Origin: JASGDN01 sp049841275
Lineage (GTDB): Bacteria; Chloroflexota; Chloroflexia; Thermomicrobiales; UBA6265
Reading direction: 5' to 3'
DNA: 64,000 bases
NCBI GenBank assembly: GCA_049841275.1
Contig: JASGDN010000055.1
Location: 1 to 64,000, forward strand
The notes beneath the pieces are model-generated. The model did no database searches. It was not told where the DNA came from and saw only the letters and a list, made by a program, of their open reading frames with translations. The translations under genes and the position numbers were made by a program. Below, piece by piece: positions 1 to 8,081 of the stretch (position 1 is its first letter; every line of letters starts with the position of its first letter).

Positions 1-114
1 AACCGGTATCGGCGGCTGACCATTCGGTACGAACGTCGCGTCGACATCCATCAGGCCTTCACCACGCTCGGTTGCTGCCTCATCTGCTTCAACGCCATCA
101 CCCGGTTGTGTTAG
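1..114 (+). mobile_element. IS5-family transposase, C-terminal end (partial)
   Basis: Frame 1 reads from the window edge to TAG at 112-114 and gives 37 residues. They include RRLTIRYERR, DIHQAF and CLICF, the usual C-terminal tail of IS5-family (DDE, transposase_11) transposases. Only the tail is present because the element begins outside the window. The IS boundary should lie just past the stop, around 112-125 (ggcactctta), but the inverted repeat cannot be fixed without the other end. The element abuts a kinase gene fragment on the opposite strand, which suggests it inserted into that gene. Assignment rests on the tail motif only. Confidence 0.7.
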
Positions 115-332
115 GCACTCTTAGTCCGCAACGCCTCGTCCAACTGGTTTGGGCGTGTCCGGGGCCAGGCTTTGAGCACGGCGTGTGCCCCGTCGTCCAG
201 TTGGACGCGCATGGCGCCGACATCGAAGCCTCCGGGGAGGCGATTGAGCAGCGTGACCTCTGCCCCGACCACGCTGGCCACGTCGTTCAGGACCTCGGTC
301 GGTAGTCCATCGGAATGGGTGTCCTGGTTCAT
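111..332 (-). pseudogene. Truncated phosphotransferase (APH-like kinase) N-terminus
   Basis: A start at 332 has AAGGA about 8 nt upstream. The frame gives 73 residues, ending at a stop at 111-113 that lies in the IS end. The pattern LPGG..VGAMRVQLDDG..AVLKAWP with PNQLDEALR resembles the N-terminal lobe (glycine loop and nucleotide-binding lysine) of aminoglycoside-phosphotransferase-like small-molecule kinases, which normally run to 250-300 residues. The catalytic lobe is missing, and the reading frame enters the IS5-type element, so the gene is probably disrupted by it. The substrate cannot be inferred. Family assignment is tentative because only about 70 residues remain. Confidence 0.5.
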
Positions 333-683
333 GCTGTCCTTACAAATCTCGTGTCTCGATACATTGGTGCCGATGGTGAACCGCCCGTACGACGTGTCCG
401 ATCGCGTCATCGTCGAATGGTATGGCACGCTTGACTATCTCGGCGAATGCTCGGCCCACAGCTGCGGCGACCCGCAGCGCATTGAGCGCGCTGCGTCCCG
501 GGCGCCAATTGCCCCCACTATCGCGAACGAGGCGGACGAACGCATCGACTCCGGCCATCGCTGGCCCCGGGGTGGGCTGGCGCAGTGGCATGCGCTGGGG
601 ACACCCTGCACGAAAAGCCGGGCTAGCCCAATGACCGGCGGATGGCCAATCTCGTCAGCAGGAACGCCTGCTCGCGCGGGTCC
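333..683. other. Intergenic, no supported gene
   Basis: Overlapping frames exist on both strands, but none has a recognisable domain, a good ribosome binding site or consistent codon bias. The region holds the promoter side of the truncated kinase and the 3' flank of the phosphofructokinase gene. Confidence 0.5.
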
Positions 684-1892
684 TTACAGGCGTGTGTAGG
701 GGAGGAAGGGCTGGTCGCCAAGCAGCGGCAGCGCCCACTCCCGGAACGGGGCGTTACCGTCGACATTGGCATGCTCGATGAACGCGGGATCGAGCGGGCG
801 GATCTTGTTGGCGACCCGTTCGACCGGCACCGTGGTCAGCGTCGCCGCGTAGGGAGCGGAACGCTCACGGCGGAGTGCCGTCATCCGCGCCGTCTCTCCA
901 CGCAGGAGGGCCGCAATGGCTTCCTGCCCCAGGTCCCGCGCCATTGCCAGGTCGACCGGTGAGGCGAGCGCCATCGCCATACGCAGGGCGCTGCCTGGCT
1001 TCTCGAAGCGGGCGCGCACGCCGAGGCGTGCCGTCGCGAGGCGGGCGAGGGCGGCTCCCGTGCTCGCGTAATAGGGATGCCCGAACTCATCGACCCATTC
1101 TGGCGTGTCACCACCGAAATGCGTCTCGTCCGCCTGCTGCAACGTCTCTGGCACGACGACAACCGTCCAGCCGCGCCGCGCCAGATCGTCCTGCACCCAG
1201 CCAAGGACATCGGCGGCGGTGGGGGGGCGTTCGGGGAGGAGGATGCGCGGCGCGAGGCCGGCGGCGATCTCGGCGTCGGAGAAGCCGAGACTTCCCGCTG
1301 CCGCGACCCAGCCGGCGTCGCGGCCAACGACCTCGATGAACTTCACCGGGTAGAGCTTTGGGCCAGCGAGGGTGTCCCACGTGGCGTCGCGGACGTAGGT
1401 GGCCAGTGCCTTTGCCAGCGAGGGGTAGCCGGGACAGAAGTCGGTTTCCTTCAGGTCGTTGTCGACTGTCTTCGGGACCGAGATCACCTGGAGCGCCTGC
1501 TTTCGCTCGGCGGCATGCACGGCCAGGCGATGGGCGGTATCCGCCGAATCGTTGCCCCCGATGTAGACGAGCGCCGTGATCCCGTTCGCGGCGAGCAGGT
1601 CCAGTGCGTGGTCGAGGTCATCGTCCTTCAGTTTGTAGCGCCCCGTTCCGAGGGCAGAGGATGGCGTATGGTGCAGACCATCGATGGTCGTTGCATCGAG
1701 GCCGGTCAGGTCGAGGAATGATTGGCCGAGCAGCCCCTCGATGCCGTTGCGCAGGCCGAGGATGCGCGGGAACGCACCAGATGTCTGGGCGGCGGCGATT
1801 GTGCCGGCAAGGCTCGCATTGATGGCGGTGGTCGCGCCGCCGGACTGGCCGATGGCGAGGGTCGGTCCGGCAACGATGGAACGCATGGTCAT
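684..1892 (-). CDS. 6-phosphofructokinase, probably PPi-dependent
   Basis: This 402-residue protein belongs to the PFK-A superfamily and phosphorylates fructose 6-phosphate at C1 in glycolysis. The N-terminal GQSGGATTAIN (about 15-25) is the phosphoryl-donor loop. GGNDS (112-116) replaces the GGDGS of ATP enzymes. PKTVDND (140-146) has Lys where ATP-dependent enzymes have Gly in PGTIDND. The Lys of PKT(I/V)DND and the non-Gly residue after GGD/N are the classical signature of pyrophosphate-dependent PFK, so the donor is likely PPi and the reaction reversible; this is inference from residues. It overlaps the upstream regulator gene by 4 nt (start at 1892, stop at 1889), so the two are probably co-transcribed. 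Length is normal for the family. Confidence 0.85.
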   Translation of the reverse strand: MTMRSIVAGPTLAIGQSGGATTAINASLAGTIAAAQTSGAFPRILGLRNGIEGLLGQSFLDLTGLDATTIDGLHHTPSSALGTGRYKLKDDDLDHALDLLAANGITALVYIGGNDSADTAHRLAVHAAERKQALQVISVPKTVDNDLKETDFCPGYPSLAKALATYVRDATWDTLAGPKLYPVKFIEVVGRDAGWVAAAGSLGFSDAEIAAGLAPRILLPERPPTAADVLGWVQDDLARRGWTVVVVPETLQQADETHFGGDTPEWVDEFGHPYYASTGAALARLATARLGVRARFEKPGSALRMAMALASPVDLAMARDLGQEAIAALLRGETARMTALRRERSAPYAATLTTVPVERVANKIRPLDPAFIEHANVDGNAPFREWALPLLGDQPFLPYTRL

Positions 1893-2746
1893 GAACGGGG
1901 ATCACTTTCCGTGGAATGGGCCAGCAGGGAGATGCCGGGAAGGTCGAGCAGGCGGGTGACGAGTGGATCGCGCCCTTCGATATGGGAGGACCATTGCTCG
2001 GCACGAAAGAATGCGACATCCAGCGCATCGGGATCGATGTCGAGCAGGCGTGCGATTCGCGTCTGGGCGGCGGCGAGCTGGTCCAGCGAGACGTCGCCGA
2101 TCAGGACGAGCGTGGCATCATGGATGGATGTTCCCCGGTATCGTAGGGACGCCTCCTGCAAGCCGTCACCCGATGCGCTGCTCGGTGCGCTGCCGAGGTC
2201 GCTCAGGGCTTCCGTGGCGAGGGCCGGAAATCCCCATGCCGCATAGACGAGATGGACGAGCGGATCGGTTGGCGGGAAGGTGCGGTCTAGCGCGTAGCGG
2301 CGCGATCCCTGCACCGGCGTTCCCGTGAGGATCCCGAGCCCCTCCAGTTTGTAGCACTCGTGCTGGACACTGCTGATCGGCATCCCGACGCCGCGCGCGA
2401 TCTCGGTCAGCGACCAGGCGGCATCCTGCCGGGGGACGAGCCAGGCTAGGACGGCGGCGCGCACTCTCGACGAGAGGACGCCAGCCAGCATCGCGGCCGG
2501 GTCCTTCGGGCCGCCGGCCAGATCCTGCGCGGGTTTCTTCGAGGCGGATGAGCGGGTGTTCGTCGGCAAGGGCGGAAAGACCTCGTCGTGCATGTGAGCG
2601 TGAATCGCCGGGATGGCGTTGCAGGGCATCCTAGCATCCCGGATGTGGCGCAGGCGAAACGGTGGCGACGGGCTCTTGGCGGACCGCCAGCCGGGATGGA
2701 GTTTTGGGACATTTTCCCCTACCATAATGATGCGGGGTTGTGTCAT
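1889..2746 (-). CDS. Winged-helix regulator with degenerate nucleotidyltransferase-like tail
   Basis: The middle of the protein (LSSRVRAAVLAWLVPR, SLTEIARGVGMP, SSVQHECYKLEGLGI, then a basic wing GSRRYALD) is an ArsR/MarR-type winged helix. The C-terminal part (SIHDATLVLIGDVSLDQLA...IDPDALDVAFF) resembles the degenerate nucleotidyltransferase-like domain often fused to such winged helices. The start at 2746 was chosen because AAGG lies 6 nt upstream. A GTG at 2761 or an ATG at 2593 are alternatives, and the first 55 residues look poorly conserved. It shares a 4-nt overlap with the downstream phosphofructokinase gene, so it may regulate or merely accompany it. The ligand is unknown. Confidence 0.6.
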   Translation of the reverse strand: MTQPRIIMVGENVPKLHPGWRSAKSPSPPFRLRHIRDARMPCNAIPAIHAHMHDEVFPPLPTNTRSSASKKPAQDLAGGPKDPAAMLAGVLSSRVRAAVLAWLVPRQDAAWSLTEIARGVGMPISSVQHECYKLEGLGILTGTPVQGSRRYALDRTFPPTDPLVHLVYAAWGFPALATEALSDLGSAPSSASGDGLQEASLRYRGTSIHDATLVLIGDVSLDQLAAAQTRIARLLDIDPDALDVAFFRAEQWSSHIEGRDPLVTRLLDLPGISLLAHSTESDPRS

Positions 2747-2844
2747 GAGATGCCTTCGCACTAGGCGGCGCGCAGCCCGGAAACGGGCGGTTCTGCGGCC
2801 GATCGTTTCCAGGTCTGGAGGACCAGATTAGTACCACGGTAGGG

Positions 2845-4287
2845 TTGCTGGCCGTCTTCGCGCTCGTCCTTGCGAACGGCTTCTTCGTGGCAACCGAATT
2901 CGCCCTCGTCTCCGTTCGACGCACGCGCATCCAGCAGCTCGCTGCTGAAGGCGACCCCCGCGCTCCCGGCGTGCTCGATCTCCTCTCGCACCTCGATACC
3001 TACATTGCGGCGACCCAGCTCGGCATCACCATCTCCAGCCTCGCACTCGGCTGGATTGGCGAGCCGGCGGTGGCGACCCTCCTGCACGGATTGCTGGAAC
3101 ATCTGCCGATCGAAGTCGGCTCCGCGACATCGCACGCCATTTCGTTCTTCATCGCCTTCTCCTTCGTGACGTCCCTGCACATCGTGATCGGTGAGTTGGC
3201 CCCGAAGAGCCTTGCCCTGCAACGCAGCGAGGCGACTGCGCTCTGGGTCGCGCGGCCGATCCACTGGTTCCTCGTCGTCTTCCGTCCGGTGATTGCCTTC
3301 CTGAACTGGATTGGCAACCAGGTCGTGAAGCTGGTCGGTATCGAGCCTGCTTCCGGGCATGACCTGGTGCAGTCTGCCGAGGAACTGATGCTGGCCGTGG
3401 ACGCATCCCGCGAGGCCGGCCTGGTGAACGAGACTGCCCACGACCTCGTTGGACGCGCGTTTTCCTTCACGGACATGCAGGCCCGGCATGTCATGGTCCC
3501 GCGCACGGAGGTCACGGCGCTGCCGATCGACGCGACGCTGGACGACGTGATCGCCCTGTCCAACGAGACCTCGCACACGCGCCTGCCTATCTTCGAGGGC
3601 GACAGCGACCATATCATCGGCATCATCAAGATCAAGCGTCTGATGCCGCTCTTTCTCGATCGCGTGTATGCCACGGCGACGGCGGAGGCCGTCCACGAGA
3701 TCGGGAATGGTCGCGCTCCGGAGGCCGGACGGGCGGCGGAGAAGATCGCCGAGCGGTTCGATATCCGCGACTACATGACAGAACCGATGCTGGTGCCGGA
3801 GACCCTGGCCGCCTCCGAGGTCCTTACGCAGATGCGTGAAGGTCACGTGCAGATGGCCGTCGTGATCGACGAGTATGGCGGCACGGCCGGAATCGTCACG
3901 CTTCAGGACATCGTGAACCACCTGATCGGGCGTATCCAGGAAGAAGACGATGCCGGCGAGAGCGACCGGCTCGACCCGGACGGCGTGTTGCATCTCGACG
4001 GCCTCATGAGTCTCGTGGATCTGCGCGAGCGATATGGTGTCGACCTCCAGACCGACGAGTACGATGTCGAGACCCTGGGAGGCTACGTCTTCTTCTCGCT
4101 CGGGCGACCGGCAGTGCTTGGCGATGAGGTGACCGGCCCGGACGGTCATCGCCTGATCGTGGAGGGGCTCGATGGCCTGCGCGTGGCGCGAGTGCGGATC
4201 GTTGGGCCGGACGCCGAATCGCCGGTGCTGATCGGCGCGGGACCGACCCCGTTGCTGGAGAACGTGAGCGATCGGCATGTGGCCTGA
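2845..4287 (+). CDS. CNNM/CBS/CorC-domain membrane protein (hemolysin C / CorC family)
   Basis: Residues 1-190 form a CNNM (DUF21) membrane domain: a hydrophobic start LAVFALVLANGFFVATEFALV and a GELAPKSLAL loop at 116-125, typical of this family. A CBS pair follows (about 218-270 and 310-365, with MAVVIDEYGGTAGIVTLQDI). A CorC_HlyC transporter-associated domain occupies about 385-470. Such proteins sit in the cytoplasmic membrane and are linked to Mg2+ or other divalent cation export; the name hemolysin is historical. No ATG precedes the first membrane helix, so TTG at 2845 is the likely start, with a few upstream residues possible. The gene is divergent from the winged-helix regulator and followed by a PadR gene. 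Confidence 0.85.
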   Translation: MLAVFALVLANGFFVATEFALVSVRRTRIQQLAAEGDPRAPGVLDLLSHLDTYIAATQLGITISSLALGWIGEPAVATLLHGLLEHLPIEVGSATSHAISFFIAFSFVTSLHIVIGELAPKSLALQRSEATALWVARPIHWFLVVFRPVIAFLNWIGNQVVKLVGIEPASGHDLVQSAEELMLAVDASREAGLVNETAHDLVGRAFSFTDMQARHVMVPRTEVTALPIDATLDDVIALSNETSHTRLPIFEGDSDHIIGIIKIKRLMPLFLDRVYATATAEAVHEIGNGRAPEAGRAAEKIAERFDIRDYMTEPMLVPETLAASEVLTQMREGHVQMAVVIDEYGGTAGIVTLQDIVNHLIGRIQEEDDAGESDRLDPDGVLHLDGLMSLVDLRERYGVDLQTDEYDVETLGGYVFFSLGRPAVLGDEVTGPDGHRLIVEGLDGLRVARVRIVGPDAESPVLIGAGPTPLLENVSDRHVA

Positions 4288-4335
4288 GATCGTGGCCGCC
4301 CTGCTGACTGATGGGTATGCGAGAGGGGATGTGCG

Positions 4336-4989
4336 GTGAGCCGACCGACGATCACAACCGGGTCATCGAGTATGAAGGGCCGTCCAGCCCGGCTGGGACC
4401 GGCGGAATACGCGTTGCTCGGACTCATCGCGGTTGCGACACGCGATGCCGAGGCGCATGGCGGCGGACGTGGCGTCCACGGTTACGATCTGGCGCGCCGG
4501 CTCCAGACCGGGTCGCTGGCCGAGATCATCCGGCTCGAACCGGGCATGCTCTATCACTACCTGAAGAAGCTCGATCGCGCCGGACTGGTGTCCACCAGCG
4601 TGGAGCACCAGGTCTCGCGCCCCGATCGCCAGGATCACGCGCTGACCGCCGAGGGCGAGGCGACGCTGCATGCCTGGCTGGATGCGCCAGTCCGCGCCAC
4701 GCGGGACGTGCGGCTCGATTTTCTCGTCAAGCTCTGGTTCGCGCGGGAGCTCGATCCGGTGTGCGCCGTTGCGCTGGTGCGCGCGCAACGGTCGGTGATC
4801 GAGCGTCTGTTGGGATCGTTGCGGGAGCAGCGGGCCGCAATGGATGGGCAGGGCGCTCCTTCGGATGACCGCGAGGCGCAGGCGCAGGCGGCGATCCTGC
4901 GCGACACGCTGGACTTGCGGATCGCGCAGACGAGCGCCGTCTTCTCCTGGCTCGACACGCTTCCCGAGAATGGCCTGACCGTTTCCTGA
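4336..4989 (+). CDS. PadR family transcriptional regulator
   Basis: This 217-residue protein starts at GTG 4336. The N-terminal PadR winged helix reads LGPAEYALLGLIA, then GVHGYDLARRLQT, LEPGMLYHYLKKLDRAGLVS, and a wing with RPDRQDHALTAEGEATL. A C-terminal helical part (about 100-180, FLVKLWFARELDP...) matches the Vir_act_alpha_C dimerisation region. The PadR helix is interrupted by a short Gly/His-rich insert (AHGGGRGVHG). Its ligand and target are not evident. It lies 49 bp after the CNNM/CBS gene on the same strand and may be in its transcript. Confidence 0.85.
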   Translation: MSRPTITTGSSSMKGRPARLGPAEYALLGLIAVATRDAEAHGGGRGVHGYDLARRLQTGSLAEIIRLEPGMLYHYLKKLDRAGLVSTSVEHQVSRPDRQDHALTAEGEATLHAWLDAPVRATRDVRLDFLVKLWFARELDPVCAVALVRAQRSVIERLLGSLREQRAAMDGQGAPSDDREAQAQAAILRDTLDLRIAQTSAVFSWLDTLPENGLTVS

Positions 4990-5411
4990 CGGTTTCGCTT
5001 GCCGACATCCCGACCGCGGAAGGCCGCTGCCCTTCCTCATTCCCGTGTCCTGCCATCTAGGGGTGGTGTAGCCGGACCACGTGGATGGAACGTTCATGTG
5101 GGGTAGTGCGGGCGATTGCGCGTCGCGTGGGAGCGGCCCCTCGCTTCGCTCACGATGACAGGGGAGGTGGGGGCCGGTTGTATGGAGGATATGGGAAGGC
5201 GGATGCCGGTGTGCCGGGAAGGGACGACGACCGGTTCGCGTCAGGTGAGGTCCGCATGACCGCAGGAACGGATGGTGCGGCCACATCGCCGATGTGGCCG
5301 CGTCTTGCCGTACCGCTCCCGTTCCCGTACCGTATCGTGTGATTCCGGGGCGGTTCGACTGCGGTCAACGAACTGGTTCGTCCTTGCGCGATTTTCGTCA
5401 GAAGGCGGCAT
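4990..5411. other. Intergenic, no supported gene
   Basis: This 422-bp stretch separates the PadR gene from the first oxidoreductase. No frame shows a domain or a ribosome binding site. It presumably holds the promoter for the oxidoreductase pair, but no convincing -35/-10 pair was seen. Confidence 0.4.
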
Positions 5412-6527
5412 ATGTCCTCCACAACCCTTGCATCCTCGTCAGCCCATCCCCGTCCGGTGCCTGCGTCACCGGATGACCTGCACGATCGCCCGGTCCGGTT
5501 CGCCGTCGTCGGCACCGGCGGCATGGGTGGCCACCACGCGCGCAACCTTGCGGCGATGCCCGATGTCGACCTCACCTGGCTCGTCGATATCGACTTGCCG
5601 CGTGCTCAGGCGCTGGCGGCGGAGATCGGTGGCACGCCGACCGCTTCGATGGAGGAGGCCTTCGCGGCCGAGAATGTCGACGCTGTGTTGATCGCCCTCC
5701 CGACCTTCCTGCACAAGGATGCGACGGTCCTGGCTGCCCAGCATGGCAAGCATGTCTTCTGCGAGAAGCCCATTGCCCGAACTGTCGAGGACGGCGAGGC
5801 GATGGTTGCCGCGTGTGATGCGGCGGGTGTCACCTTCATGGTCGGGCACGTCGTCCGCTTCTTTCCCGAGTACGAACGGATGAAGGAGATCCTCGACAAG
5901 GGGAACCTCGGTCGTATCGCGACGATTCGCGCCTCGCGTACCAATCCGCCGGTAATGGAGCGCTCGCCGTGGTTCGCCGATATCGAGAAGAACGGCGGCG
6001 TCGTCCTCGACCTGATGATCCACGAGATCGACACGCTGCGCTGGCTCTTCGGCGATGTCGAACGGGTCTTCGCGCATGGGCTCTCCTTCCTGCCGGTTCA
6101 CGAGAAGCGCGACTACACGATGGCGTCCATCCGTTTCCGGAGCGGCGCTATCGCCCACGTCGAAGCGAGCTGGGCCCATTCCACGCATCGGACGTTCATC
6201 GAGGTGGCCGGACAGTACGGTCTGGCGACGTACGGCAGCGAGGACGCCGCGACGCTGATCGTCGAGCCGACCGTGGGCATTGACTGGAATGCGCCGGAGG
6301 GTATCAAGGTGCCGGCGCGGCAGTATCTCCGTCCTGGCGTGGTCGCCCCCCACCTCAAGGAAGTGCAGCACTTCGTCTCCTGCCTGAAGACGGGGCAACC
6401 GGTGCGCGTAAATGGCGAGGAGGCCACGAAGGCGCTTGCGGTCGCCAACGCCGTGCTCGACTCGATGCGGACGGGCGCCCCGGTCTTCTTCAACGAGGAT
6501 GGCACCATGCGCTCCAACGCGGCCTGA
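5412..6527 (+). CDS. Gfo/Idh/MocA family oxidoreductase
   Basis: This 371-residue NAD(P)-dependent sugar or cyclitol dehydrogenase has a Rossmann fold with VVGTGGMGGHHARN (33-45). CEKPIA (117-122) holds the family's conserved Glu-Lys-Pro, with the catalytic lysine. GGVVLDLMIHEIDTLRW (195-211) carries the conserved Asp and His of the active site. Closest by pattern are myo-inositol 2-dehydrogenase-like proteins, but the substrate cannot be assigned. The first 25 residues are a polar extension. A second, unlike member of the family follows 72 bp downstream, and an ABC importer lies beyond, so the two may process an imported sugar or polyol. Confidence 0.85.
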   Translation: MSSTTLASSSAHPRPVPASPDDLHDRPVRFAVVGTGGMGGHHARNLAAMPDVDLTWLVDIDLPRAQALAAEIGGTPTASMEEAFAAENVDAVLIALPTFLHKDATVLAAQHGKHVFCEKPIARTVEDGEAMVAACDAAGVTFMVGHVVRFFPEYERMKEILDKGNLGRIATIRASRTNPPVMERSPWFADIEKNGGVVLDLMIHEIDTLRWLFGDVERVFAHGLSFLPVHEKRDYTMASIRFRSGAIAHVEASWAHSTHRTFIEVAGQYGLATYGSEDAATLIVEPTVGIDWNAPEGIKVPARQYLRPGVVAPHLKEVQHFVSCLKTGQPVRVNGEEATKALAVANAVLDSMRTGAPVFFNEDGTMRSNAA

Positions 6528-6599
6528 CTGTCGCCCGCATGACGATCTTGCCGTCGGGGCTGGATAGCGGCGCTGGCGGATGTTCCTGGGGAAATCCAC

Positions 6600-7619
6600 A
6601 TGACCACGATTGAAGGGCGGCCGGTTCGGGTCGCGATCCTGAGTTTCGCGCATCTGCATGCGCACGGCTATGCGGCCTGCCTGAAGGCCAATCCGGATGC
6701 CGAACTGGTTCTCATCGCCGATGACGATACCGAGCGTGGCGCCGCAATGGCGGAGCAGTATGGCGTCGCATTCGTGGCGGACTATCGTGATGCTGTCGTG
6801 CGCGACGACATCGATGCCGTGGTGGTGTGCAGCGAGAACGTACGCCACAAGGAAATGACGATCGCCGCGGCGAAGGCAGGCAAACATGTCCTGTGCGAGA
6901 AGCCAATCGCGACGAATGTCGAGGATGCGCTGGCGATGATCGCCGCCTGCCGCGACAACCAGGTGAAACTGCAGATCGCGTTCCCGGTGCGGTTCAATTC
7001 GGCCACGCTGGGGTTGAAGCAGGCGCTCGATCATGGCGCCATCGGCGCGCCGCTCATCATTGCCGCGCGCAATCCGGGCACCTGTCCGCAGAGCTGGTTC
7101 GTGCAGCCGGAACTCTCCGGCGGCGGCGCCGTGATCGACCATACGGTGCATGTGGTCGATACGTTGCGCTGGATGCTCGGGGTGGAAGTCGATGAGGTCT
7201 ACGCCGAGATCGACACCCGCATCTACGACTTTGCGGCGGATGACACCGGCTTGCTGATGATGAAGCTCAGCAATGGCATTCCGGTCAGTCTCGATACCAG
7301 TTGGTCGCGGCCGGCGAACAACCCGATCTGGGGTGGCGTGATGATCGAGATGGTGGGGGAGAAAGGCGTGCTCTCGCTCGATGCCTTCCGCGCGAACATC
7401 GAGCTGATCGAGATCCAGGGGCCGTCGAACACCACGGTCCCCGTGGAAGCATCTGGCGATCCGGAGATGATCGACGCCTTCATCCAGGCGGTTCGCCGTG
7501 ATGGCGAGACGGCGCCGAACGGGGAAGACGGTCTCCGCGCGATGGAGGTGGCGCTTGCCGCCTATGAATCGGCGACGATGCACCAGCCCGTGACGATCGC
7601 CCGCGCGGCCGTCGCCTGA
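6600..7619 (+). CDS. Gfo/Idh/MocA family oxidoreductase
   Basis: This 339-residue protein is a paralogue type of the upstream gene. It keeps LCEKPIATNVEDAL (98-111) and SGGGAVIDHTVHVVDTLRW (about 169-187), the EKP and Asp/His active-site motifs. The dinucleotide loop reads VAILSFAHLHAHGY (11-24) and lacks the canonical GxGxxG glycines, a feature of a subset of the family. The start at 6600 has GGGGAAA upstream. It is probably in one transcription unit with the gene at 5412. Substrate unknown; a sugar, inositol or sugar-acid is likely from the family and neighbours. Confidence 0.82.
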   Translation: MTTIEGRPVRVAILSFAHLHAHGYAACLKANPDAELVLIADDDTERGAAMAEQYGVAFVADYRDAVVRDDIDAVVVCSENVRHKEMTIAAAKAGKHVLCEKPIATNVEDALAMIAACRDNQVKLQIAFPVRFNSATLGLKQALDHGAIGAPLIIAARNPGTCPQSWFVQPELSGGGAVIDHTVHVVDTLRWMLGVEVDEVYAEIDTRIYDFAADDTGLLMMKLSNGIPVSLDTSWSRPANNPIWGGVMIEMVGEKGVLSLDAFRANIELIEIQGPSNTTVPVEASGDPEMIDAFIQAVRRDGETAPNGEDGLRAMEVALAAYESATMHQPVTIARAAVA

Positions 7620-8081
7620 TCCGTACGCTGCAATTCGTTGTGCGAGATGCCCTGGTCCCTGCGATCGGGGCATCTTGCGCGGGCGTTCCGGGGATGAACG
7701 GGACCTGGATCTCGTGCATTGGCCGAAACGGCCGGGGCCGAGTTGGGCATTCGGCCACATTTGCCTCCGGCTGCCGGTACGCCTGCCGGGGTCCTCCTCG
7801 GAATAATGAGTCCTGATCGTGTATACATTGACCACATTCGCGCTGGATTGCGAAAGACATTGGCGATGATGTCCGACGAGGGGATAGTCCGTTCAGGGGA
7901 CGCTGCCGTGCATGCTTGCCTCGTGGCGGTGCATACTACGCGAATCGGACACAGGACATAGCGAAGCGGACGCCGCCGTTTCGCGGATCGTGGCATAGGG
8001 AATCGGATTGGAGCGCGCGTCGGCGGGATGGCCTCGGCCTATCCATACCGGCGCGGGTATACAAGAAAGTACGGGAATGCG
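7620..8081. promoter_or_regulatory. Upstream region of the peptide-type ABC operon, with TGTATACA dyad
   Basis: This 460-bp non-coding stretch precedes the importer operon. It contains the perfect 8-bp palindrome TGTATACA at 7821-7828 and a second GTATAC core just before the first permease gene (about 8056-8061). Such cores occur in GntR- and TetR-type operators, but no cognate regulator can be named. No coding frame here is credible. Confidence 0.3.

Noticed and set aside
172..699. Plus-strand frame of 175 codons over the kinase fragment
   Set aside because: No domain or ribosome site; overlaps the kinase remnant and IS end.
5466..7835. Open frame of 789 codons antisense to both oxidoreductases
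   Set aside because: Shadow frame; both oxidoreductases have strong motifs on the plus strand.
7719..7961. 80-codon frame in the importer leader region
   Set aside because: No ribosome site, no homology, covers the TGTATACA element.
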